Part shown: piece after piece, positions 1 to 5,260 of the stretch | Layout: the number at the start of each line of letters is the position of its first letter | How positions within the stretch are numbered: position 1 is the first letter of the stretch | NCBI GenBank assembly: GCA_016292575.1 | Contig: JAEDIH010000123.1 | Location: 1-5,260, forward strand | Direction: 5' to 3' | Length of the DNA: 5,260 nucleotides | DNA from: Clostridiaceae bacterium | GTDB lineage: Bacteria; Bacillota; Clostridia; Oscillospirales; Acutalibacteraceae | Notes under the pieces: generated by a model | What the model was told of the DNA's origin: nothing | The model's database searches: none | The model's input: the letters and a program-made list of their open reading frames with translations, nothing else | Made by a program: the position numbers and the translations under genes

Positions 1-440
1 TCCGGATTCAGATTCAGCAGCGTCTTATCAGCTTTCAGATTGAAGTATTTGCGGTAGCTTTCCTGAACGGCAGCCGAAATATCTCCGTCCTTTTCGTAAA
101 AGGCCCTGATGGTAAAGTTCGCCATGTCGGGGTAGAGACGAATAATTTCCATCTTAGCCTGCATACCTTTTTCCATGCTTTCAAACAGATCGTTTTGTTC
201 GTAGCAGCCGTACTTTGTCAGATACTCAATGGTAATCTCAGCACACTTATCCCAAAGAAACATATACAGCTCTTTTTTGTTGTGAAAGTAATGAAAGAGC
301 AGGGATTTGCTGATGCCCGCCGAATCTGCAATTTCACTCATAGGGCTGTTTTTATAGGAATTTTGCGAAAATACCCGATAGCCGGCGTTTATGATTGCCT
401 GCTGCTTTTCTGTGGGCAGGGAAAAGAATCTTTCGTTCAT
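1..440 (-). CDS. TetR/AcrR-family transcriptional regulator (3' end beyond left edge)
   Basis: The minus strand reads open from an ATG at 440-438 to the left edge, giving about 146 residues that begin MNERFFSLPTEKQQ. Residues 10-58 form the N-terminal TetR DNA-binding domain. The helix-turn-helix at about 33-53 (MSEIADSAGISKSLLFHYF) is followed by NKKELY, the usual family signature. The remainder, rich in aromatic and charged residues, is the start of the ligand-binding and dimerisation domain. The start is fixed by GGAGG on the minus strand (448-452), 8 nt before the ATG. TetR proteins are usually about 190-210 residues, so roughly 50 residues lie outside the window. A palindrome just upstream suggests autorepression. 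The regulated target is not visible; in related clostridial loci an ABC transporter or efflux gene often lies downstream, which here would be off the left edge. The ligand is unknown. Confidence 0.93.
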   Translation of the reverse strand, partial: MNERFFSLPTEKQQAIINAGYRVFSQNSYKNSPMSEIADSAGISKSLLFHYFHNKKELYMFLWDKCAEITIEYLTKYGCYEQNDLFESMEKGMQAKMEIIRLYPDMANFTIRAFYEKDGDISAAVQESYRKYFNLKADKTLLNLNP

Positions 441-453
441 AAGCGTAACCTCC

Positions 454-495
454 GTTAACCGATTCGGTCAACTGTATTTTAAATCCGTTGACCGA
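454..495. promoter_or_regulatory. Probable TetR operator: 19-bp palindrome plus third half-site
   Basis: GTTAACCGATTCGGTCAAC (454-472) is an imperfect palindrome whose 9-bp arms differ at one position (GTTAACCGA versus GTTGACCGA read on the other strand). The GTTGACCGA half-site occurs again at 487-495, where the expected opposite arm (497-505) is only weakly matched. The palindrome lies 14 bp before the regulator's start codon and covers the predicted transcription start; the extra half-site falls in the spacer of the predicted promoter. This position and symmetry are typical of TetR self-regulation. Binding itself is inferred. Confidence 0.7.
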
Positions 496-504
496 TTTTG
501 AGAA
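476..504 (-). promoter_or_regulatory. Putative promoter of the TetR gene
   Basis: On the minus strand TTCTCA (504-499; 4 of 6 matches to TTGACA) is followed after 17 bp by TAAAAT (481-476; 5 of 6 matches to TATAAT). Transcription would begin near 469, inside the palindrome, leaving a leader of about 29 nt before the ATG at 440. The -35 is weak, so the call depends on correct spacing and on the fit with the operator. Confidence 0.5.
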
Positions 505-611
505 GACCTTTTCAGAAAAATTGTTGGAAAACATTCACAAAGCTCAAAACACTGAAGCGGCGGCAAGCTGCCCTTTAGGCTTGCGTGGCTTGAGACTGTT
601 CTTGAGAACAT

Positions 612-649
612 CAATTATAAACCTGCGCTTCAATTATAAACCTGCGCTT
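612..649. repeat. Perfect 19-bp tandem direct repeat, two copies
   Basis: CAATTATAAACCTGCGCTT occurs at 612-630 and again at 631-649 with no mismatch and no spacer. It lies in noncoding DNA and ends 6 bp before the -35 box of the malQ promoter. Each copy contains a perfect TATAAT on the minus strand (619-614 and 638-633) and TATAAA on the plus strand, but no good -35 partner is placed 16-18 bp away in either direction. It may be a simple replication-slippage duplication or a regulatory element. Confidence 0.9.
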
Positions 650-655
650 TTTCCC

Positions 656-684
656 TTGAAACCGGCTTCGTTTTGTAGTATACT
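656..684 (+). promoter_or_regulatory. Sigma70/sigma-A-type promoter of malQ
   Basis: TTGAAA (656-661; 5 of 6 matches) is separated by exactly 17 bp from TATACT (679-684; 5 of 6 matches). Transcription would start near 691 and give a leader of about 36 nt to the malQ ATG at 727, with GGGAG at 713-717 as ribosome binding site. No CcpA-type operator or other known site was recognised over it by eye. Confidence 0.8.
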
Positions 685-726
685 TTTACAATATGCAACT
701 TATTTTTTACTCGGGAGTTTTGAAAA

Positions 727-2226
727 ATGAATCACAAACGGACGGCGGGCGTTTTGCTCCATCTCTCATCGCTTAACGGTCCTTTTTCGGTCGGTGTAAT
801 GGGAAAGGAGGCCTTTGCCTTTGTTGATAAGCTTAAAAGAATGGGCTTTTCGCTCTGGCAGATGCTTCCCCTCTGCCCGGTCGATCACACCGGCTCGCCC
901 TATTGCTCGGTCAGCGCTTTTGCCGGCAATGTTGCTTTCGTTGATCCTCGATTGCTGAAAGCGGAAGGACTTGTTACCGACGAGGAAGTCAGAGAAAACG
1001 AATACCACGGCAGCGAATTTGCCGCCGATTGGAATTTTGCTGTTCAAAAAAGGCTTGCACTTTTGAAAAAAGCTTTCTTGCGCATTGATAACGACACAAA
1101 GGAGTTGATGTCCCTTTTTGCCGAGCAGAACGATTGGGTGCGTCCCTTTGCGCTTTACAGTGCGCTTAAAGATCACCACAACCAAAAGCCCTGGTGGGAA
1201 TGGGAAAAAAAGTATGCCCGATATGAAACCGCTCTGACTTATGCTGACGAGTTCAAGGCGGAAACGGACTTTTATATTTTCGCTCAGTATGTTTTTTTCA
1301 CTCAGTTTCGTTCGCTCAAGGAATACGCAAACAGCCGCGGAATTTCTATTCTCGGCGATATGCCAATCTATGTAAGCCGGGACAGCGCAGACGTCTGGAG
1401 CAACACGGATTTGTTCCTCCTTGACAAGGACACGCTTGCGCCCTCAAAGGTTGCAGGCGTTCCGCCCGATTATTTTTCCGAAGACGGTCAGCTTTGGGGC
1501 AACCCCCTTTATGACTGGGAAAAAATGGAAAAGGACGGCTACCGCTGGTGGATAAAGCGCATCGGCTCGGCGCTCAAGCTGTTTGACAGGGTACGGATTG
1601 ACCACTTCAGAGCCTTTGCCTCCTACTGGGCGGTTGACGCCGAAAGCGAAACCGCAAAAAACGGCGAATGGCTCAAGGGTCCCGGCATGAAGCTTTTTGA
1701 AAAAATTCATGCTGCACTTCCGCAGGCGGACATTGTTGCAGAGGACCTCGGAACCTTCGGCGAAGACGTTGTAAAGCTCCTTGAGGACACAAAGTTCCCC
1801 GGAATGAGGGTTATTCAGTTCGGCTTTGACGTGAACTCAAACAGCACCCACCTGCCGCATAATTACGACAAAAACTGCGTTGCCTATGTCGGCACTCACG
1901 ATAACAACACAATTCTCGGCTGGCTTTGGGAGGCGAACGAGCAGGAGCGAGCCTTTGCGCTTCGCTATTGCTGCTTCGGCGGCAACAACTGGGGCGAGGG
2001 CGGCTTTTACTCCGGCTCGTGCCGCGCGGTGATTGAAGCTGTCTGGCGCAGCAGCGCGGACACCGCCGTTGTTGCCGTTCAGGATATGTGCGGCTTTGGT
2101 TCGGACGCAAGAATGAACCGCCCCGGAACGAGCGAGGACAACTGGAGCTTCCGCATAACTCAGGGCGCACTTGACGGTATTGACGAAAGCTACTTCAGAG
2201 AAATCAATGCTGTTTACCGCAGATAA
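727..2226 (+). CDS. malQ: 4-alpha-glucanotransferase (amylomaltase, GH77)
   Basis: This complete 499-residue enzyme moves alpha-1,4-glucan segments between maltodextrin chains and releases glucose; it is cytoplasmic and acts in maltodextrin or glycogen metabolism. The length fits the short bacterial amylomaltases of about 500 residues (Thermus type) rather than the roughly 690-residue E. coli MalQ. All GH77 landmarks are present: LLHLSSL near residue 10, SLWQMLPLCP with SPYCSVSAFAGN in the first 70 residues, GDMPIYV at 210-216, and VAGVPPDYFSEDGQLWGNPLYDW near 240. The three catalytic acids are the nucleophile Asp292 in RIDHFRAF, the acid/base Glu339 in AEDLG, and Asp392 in GTHDN. The C-terminal NRPGTSEDNW is also typical. 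The start is supported by GGGAG 9 nt upstream and by the family N-terminus. It has its own promoter, and with no terminator after it, read-through into the hydratase gene 61 bp downstream is likely. Confidence 0.96.
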   Translation: MNHKRTAGVLLHLSSLNGPFSVGVMGKEAFAFVDKLKRMGFSLWQMLPLCPVDHTGSPYCSVSAFAGNVAFVDPRLLKAEGLVTDEEVRENEYHGSEFAADWNFAVQKRLALLKKAFLRIDNDTKELMSLFAEQNDWVRPFALYSALKDHHNQKPWWEWEKKYARYETALTYADEFKAETDFYIFAQYVFFTQFRSLKEYANSRGISILGDMPIYVSRDSADVWSNTDLFLLDKDTLAPSKVAGVPPDYFSEDGQLWGNPLYDWEKMEKDGYRWWIKRIGSALKLFDRVRIDHFRAFASYWAVDAESETAKNGEWLKGPGMKLFEKIHAALPQADIVAEDLGTFGEDVVKLLEDTKFPGMRVIQFGFDVNSNSTHLPHNYDKNCVAYVGTHDNNTILGWLWEANEQERAFALRYCCFGGNNWGEGGFYSGSCRAVIEAVWRSSADTAVVAVQDMCGFGSDARMNRPGTSEDNWSFRITQGALDGIDESYFREINAVYRR

Positions 2227-2287
2227 CAGATAACCGACACAGGCTTGTAAACCATAAAGTTGTATTTTCAGAAAGGAAGAAATAAAA

Positions 2288-4564
2288 ATGGACGCAATCA
2301 AAATCATTGACCACAGCGTATATCTTGTTGACGGAAAGGAGCTGCTTTGCGGCGATGTTGCCGGGCAGGAGGCGGAAATTGCAAAAAGGGGACTCTCCGG
2401 CTCCCGCGAGGGTACCATTGCATATTCCGTTCTCAATTCCCACAGCGTTAAAAAAGACGAAAAGAAAATGCAAATTCGTTTTGATTCGCTCATCTCCCAC
2501 GACATCACCTATGTCGGAATCATTCAGACCGCAAGAGCAAGCGGACTCAGGCAGTTCCCTGTTCCGTATGCACTGACCAACTGCCACAACAGCCTTTGCG
2601 CTGTCGGCGGAACAATCAACGAGGATGATCATGTTTTCGGCCTTTCCGCAGCAAAAAAATACGGCGGAATCTATGTTCCGGCAAACCAGGCTGTTATCCA
2701 TCAGTATGCCCGTGAAATGATGACAAAGTGCGGCAATATGCTCCTTGGCTCGGACAGCCACACCCGTTACGGCGCAATGGGTACAATGGGCGTTGGCGAG
2801 GGCGGACCGGAGCTTGTTAAGCAGCTCCTTTGCAACACATGGGACGTTACTCCCCCACAGGTTGCCCTGATTTACCTTGAAAATGCCCCAAAAAAAGGAG
2901 TAGGTCCCCACGACGTTGCAATCGCTCTTTGCACCGCAGTGTTTAAAAAGGGTCTTGTTACAAACAAGGTTCTTGAATTTGTCGGCCCGGGTGTGAAGAA
3001 CCTTTCAATGGACTTCAGAATCGGCGTTGATGTTATGACAACCGAAACCGCCTGCCTTTCCTCAATATGGGAAACGGACGAAACGGTCAAAAACTTCTAT
3101 ACCGTCCACGGCAGACCCGAGGATTACAAGGAGCTTAAGCCTGCAAAGGTTGCCAAATACGACATGGCGGTGAAAATTGACCTTTCAAAAATTGAAAGCA
3201 TGATTGCCCTTCCGTTCCATCCCTCAAACGGCTACACCATTCACGAGCTTCAGGAGAACCCGTCAATCCTCAAAGAGGTTGAGGAAGCTGCAAAGGCTCA
3301 GTTCGGTGACAAGGTCAATTTCTCGCTCAAGGACAAGGTCAGGAACGGCAAAATTTATGTTGACCAGGGCGTTATCGCAGGCTGTGCAGGCGGTATGTTT
3401 GAAAACATCTGCGAGGCTGCGGCTATCCTTGAAAACAGCAGCACGGGCGACGGCTACTTCTCGCTTTCGGTCTATCCGTCAAGCGTTCCCGTTAACCTTG
3501 CGCTCATCAAGAACGGTGCGCAGCAAAAACTGCTTGAAGCCGGCGCGGTGTTCAAGCCCTGCTTCTGCGGTCCGTGCTTCGGCGCAGGCGATGTTCCGGC
3601 AAACAACGGTCTTTCAATCCGACACACAACAAGAAACTTCCCGAACCGCGAGGGCAGCAAGCCCGGTGACGGTCAGCTTTCCTCCGTTGCGCTTGTTGAC
3701 GCGCGCTCGATTGCCGCAACCGCACTCAACCACGGCGTGCTCACCGCCGCAACCGATGTTGAAATTCCCGAATATGACAAGACCTATACCTTCGACAAGG
3801 GTGTATATGACAAGCGCGTTTACCACGGCTTCGGAAAGGCTCAGCCGGACTACGAGCTGAAGCTCGGTCCGAACATTACCGACTGGCCTTCAATGTACAG
3901 CCTTTCGGACAACCTGCTTGTTAAGCTTGCGGCCGTTTTGCAGGACGAGGTTACCACAACAGACGAGCTGATTCCGTCCGGCGAAACCTCAAGCTACCGC
4001 AGCAATCCGCTGCGCCTTTCGCAGTTTGCCCTTTCGCGCCGTGAACCGATGTATGTCAAGCGTGCCGAGGCTGTTGCAACCGAGGAAGCAAAGCGCAGGG
4101 CAGGCTCAAGCGAGGAGGTGCTTTCCGTTCTCAAAAAGGTCTGCGACAACGCAGAAGAAGCAGAAAAGAACACTCAGTTCGGCTCCTGCGTTTTTGCAAA
4201 AAGACCGGGCGACGGCTCCGCAAGGGAACAGGCCGCTTCCTGCCAGAAGGTTCTCGGCGGCTTTGCGAACATCTGCTATGAATTTGCAACCAAGAGATAC
4301 CGTTCAAACTGCATCAACTGGGGTATTCTGCCGTTTACGATTGACAAAAGCACAAAATTTGATTATGACAACGGGGATTATGTTTTTGTTCCCGGAATCC
4401 GTGACGCAATCAAGAACGGAAAAGAGGAAATTCCGGCAAAGGTCATTGCAAAGGACGGCGTGCATGACATCACGCTCTTTGTCAAAGGTCTTACCGATGA
4501 GGAAAAGCAGATTATCCTTGACGGCTGCCTGATGAATTATTATAAGAATAAAATGGAAAACTAA
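2288..4564 (+). CDS. Aconitase-superfamily [4Fe-4S] hydratase (YbhJ-like length)
   Basis: This complete 758-residue protein has an N-terminal aconitase catalytic region (about 1-490) and a C-terminal swivel domain (about 540-740). The three cluster ligands are visible: Cys366 in AGCAGG, and Cys427 and Cys430 in CFCGPC. Other active-site landmarks are DSHT at 156-159, the arginine pair Arg449 and Arg454 in TRNFPNR, Arg571 in SSYRSN, and Ser644 with Arg646 in GDGSAR. These match the substrate-binding arginines and catalytic serine of mitochondrial aconitase. Two positions differ: the Asp of the classical Asp-His pair appears as Cys99 (NCH, 98-100), and the serine after the catalytic serine is Ala645. 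The overall length resembles E. coli YbhJ, a poorly characterised family member, more than AcnA or AcnB. It probably performs a citrate/isocitrate-like hydro-lyase reaction in the cytoplasm, but the substrate is not proven. AAAGGAAG (2272-2279) precedes the ATG by 8 nt. It is probably co-transcribed with malQ, an unusual partner. Confidence 0.88.
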   Translation: MDAIKIIDHSVYLVDGKELLCGDVAGQEAEIAKRGLSGSREGTIAYSVLNSHSVKKDEKKMQIRFDSLISHDITYVGIIQTARASGLRQFPVPYALTNCHNSLCAVGGTINEDDHVFGLSAAKKYGGIYVPANQAVIHQYAREMMTKCGNMLLGSDSHTRYGAMGTMGVGEGGPELVKQLLCNTWDVTPPQVALIYLENAPKKGVGPHDVAIALCTAVFKKGLVTNKVLEFVGPGVKNLSMDFRIGVDVMTTETACLSSIWETDETVKNFYTVHGRPEDYKELKPAKVAKYDMAVKIDLSKIESMIALPFHPSNGYTIHELQENPSILKEVEEAAKAQFGDKVNFSLKDKVRNGKIYVDQGVIAGCAGGMFENICEAAAILENSSTGDGYFSLSVYPSSVPVNLALIKNGAQQKLLEAGAVFKPCFCGPCFGAGDVPANNGLSIRHTTRNFPNREGSKPGDGQLSSVALVDARSIAATALNHGVLTAATDVEIPEYDKTYTFDKGVYDKRVYHGFGKAQPDYELKLGPNITDWPSMYSLSDNLLVKLAAVLQDEVTTTDELIPSGETSSYRSNPLRLSQFALSRREPMYVKRAEAVATEEAKRRAGSSEEVLSVLKKVCDNAEEAEKNTQFGSCVFAKRPGDGSAREQAASCQKVLGGFANICYEFATKRYRSNCINWGILPFTIDKSTKFDYDNGDYVFVPGIRDAIKNGKEEIPAKVIAKDGVHDITLFVKGLTDEEKQIILDGCLMNYYKNKMEN

Positions 4565-4603
4565 ATTTTGTACTTTCCGTTGAAAGTTGAACCGGAATTT
4601 ATG

Positions 4604-4632
4604 CGGGCGGCACTTGTGACCGCCCGTTTTTT
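4604..4632 (+). terminator. Rho-independent terminator of the malQ-hydratase transcript
   Basis: CGGGCGG (4604-4610) pairs perfectly with CCGCCCG (4620-4626) across a 9-nt loop, followed at once by six T residues (4627-4632). It sits 40 bp after the hydratase stop codon. A smaller hairpin (ACTTTC 4572-4577, GAAAGT 4582-4587) precedes it but has no T-tract. Confidence 0.92.
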
Positions 4633-4663
4633 CGTAGTCTTATTCATGCGGCTTTCAAGAGCC

Positions 4664-4704
4664 AAAAAAAGGAACTGTCCGCTTTGGCAGCAACAGTTCC
4701 TTTT
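4664..4704 (-). terminator. Rho-independent terminator of the M23 peptidase gene
   Basis: AAAAGGAACTG (4667-4677) and CAGTTCCTTTT (4694-4704) form a perfect 11-bp stem with a 16-nt loop. Read on the minus strand, the hairpin runs into seven T residues (4670-4664), and it lies 52 bp beyond the stop codon of the peptidase gene. Plus-strand T-richness (4701-4704, then GCTTTG) could give weak back-up termination for the opposite direction. An outer pair GAGCCA/TGGCTC (4659-4664, 4721-4726) brackets the structure. Confidence 0.88.
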
Positions 4705-4755
4705 GCTTTGTTAAATTAAATGGCTCATCTCATATCGGTGACCGCCGGCAGAGAA

Positions 4756-5260
4756 TCAGCCGACATAATTGAGCGGATTTTGCTTTTCACCGTTATAACG
4801 TATTTCAAAATGAAGATGTGCGCCGGTTGAATTTCCGCTTGAGCCGGCGTTTGCAATATGCTGACCCTTGCTGACCTGCTGGCCGGCGGAAACGGCAAGC
4901 GTTGAGCAGTGACCGTAAAGCGAGGTGTAGCCGTCGCCGTGGTCGATTATCACATAGTTTCCGTAGCCCGTTGTGCCGTAATTTGCGGCAATGACGGTTC
5001 CGGCTCTTGTGGCGTAGATGGGCGTGCCGTAAAAGCCGCCGCCCGTGATGTCAATTCCGCCGTGGAAACCCCAGCCGGAAATGCTTGCGTCCCTTTGGCC
5101 GTAGCCGGAGCTTATATAGCTGCCGCCTGCAACCGGATATGCCCACGTTGCACTTGACTCAATGTTCGGAGTGCTTGGCTGCGGAGCGGGATTGGTTTGC
5201 GCCTGCTGCCTGATGATTTCGGCAATTTCGGCGTCGGCGGCCTGCTTTTCGCTTTGCAGC
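4756..5260 (-). CDS. M23-family (LytM/NlpD-type) peptidoglycan peptidase, C-terminal part
   Basis: The minus strand is open from the right edge to a TGA at 4758-4756, giving the last 167 residues of a longer protein. The visible N-terminal stretch (LQSEKQAADAEIAEIIRQQA) looks like the end of a charged coiled coil. It is followed by a Pro/Gln/Thr-rich linker (TNPAPQPSTPN) and then a complete LytM domain starting near ATWAYPV. Zinc ligands are the His and Asp of FHGGIDI and the second His of HLHFE; the catalytic His is in SLYGHC. An intact set suggests a working endopeptidase that cuts peptide cross-links in the wall, rather than a degenerate EnvC-type activator. Coiled coil plus LytM is the layout of secreted EnvC/CwlO-neighbour proteins used in growth or daughter-cell separation. 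The signal peptide would be off the right edge. A GTG at 4953-4951 lies inside the domain and is not the start. The gene is convergent with the hydratase gene. Confidence 0.93.
   Translation of the reverse strand, partial: LQSEKQAADAEIAEIIRQQAQTNPAPQPSTPNIESSATWAYPVAGGSYISSGYGQRDASISGWGFHGGIDITGGGFYGTPIYATRAGTVIAANYGTTGYGNYVIIDHGDGYTSLYGHCSTLAVSAGQQVSKGQHIANAGSSGNSTGAHLHFEIRYNGEKQNPLNYVG

Noticed and set aside
598..609. LexA/SOS-type operator (GTTCTTGAGAAC)
   Set aside because: It does not match the Gram-positive CGAAC-N4-GTTCG pattern and is not positioned over either promoter.
612..649. Possible CRISPR or attachment-site repeat
   Set aside because: There are only two copies with no spacer between them and no cas, integrase or transposase genes nearby; it is a plain tandem duplication.
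488..730. Plus-strand open frame of 80 codons ending in a 4-bp overlap with the malQ start
   Set aside because: It starts at TTG without a ribosome binding site, contains the tandem repeat and the malQ promoter, and its product has no recognisable domain or normal composition.
2221..2234. AGATAAC tandem 7-mer across the malQ stop codon
   Set aside because: Two short copies are easily chance; it has no visible structural or regulatory role.
2245..2268. Separate promoter for the hydratase gene (TTGTAA with TATTTT)
   Set aside because: The spacing is only 12 bp, and no alternative -35/-10 pair with 16-18 bp spacing was found in 2227-2287.
1837..2508. Long minus-strand open frame of 223 codons antisense to malQ and the hydratase gene
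   Set aside because: It spans two convincing plus-strand genes and their intergenic gap, and the translated product shows no known motif; it is explained by codon bias of the real genes.
3204..3860. Plus-strand open frame of 218 codons within the hydratase gene in another frame
   Set aside because: The product is an Arg/Ser/Thr-rich shadow typical of an out-of-frame reading, whereas the hydratase frame holds all cluster and active-site residues.
4951..4953. GTG as the start of a 65-residue M23 protein
   Set aside because: The same frame continues upstream without a stop to the window edge and includes the essential HGGID zinc motif, so the GTG is an internal valine codon.

Overview
The window looks like chromosomal DNA from a low-to-mid-GC Gram-positive bacterium. 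A gut Clostridia of the Ruminococcus/Oscillospirales kind is my best guess. This rests on the TetR regulator type, strong AGGAGG-like ribosome binding sites, sigma-A-like promoters, U-tailed terminators and overall codon style; no marker gene fixes the taxon.

Layout. Positions 1-440 (minus strand, cut by the left edge) encode the N-terminal part of a TetR/AcrR repressor. Its upstream region holds a 19-bp palindrome plus a third copy of the half-site, placed over a plausible promoter, so self-repression is likely. Positions 441-726 are noncoding. They hold that operator/promoter, a perfect 19-bp tandem duplication, small inverted repeats and a strong sigma70/sigma-A promoter (TTGAAA, 17 bp, TATACT) for the next gene. 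Positions 727-2226 (plus) encode a complete GH77 4-alpha-glucanotransferase (MalQ). After 61 bp with no terminator, 2288-4564 (plus) encodes a complete 758-residue aconitase-superfamily hydratase. A GC-rich hairpin with a T-tract (4604-4632) ends this probable two-gene transcript. A second, opposite-facing hairpin (4664-4704) serves the convergent gene at 4756-5260 (minus). That gene is the C-terminal part of an M23 (LytM/NlpD-type) peptidoglycan peptidase with all zinc and catalytic residues present, cut by the right edge.

The genes are mostly unrelated in function: transcription control, glycogen/maltodextrin metabolism, a [4Fe-4S] hydro-lyase and cell-wall hydrolysis. I see no mobile element, CRISPR array, RNA gene or clearly new system. 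The points most worth a second look are the aconitase-like protein, which keeps the cluster cysteines and substrate arginines but differs from classical aconitase at two active-site positions, the three-half-site TetR operator, and the 19-bp tandem duplication directly upstream of the malQ promoter.
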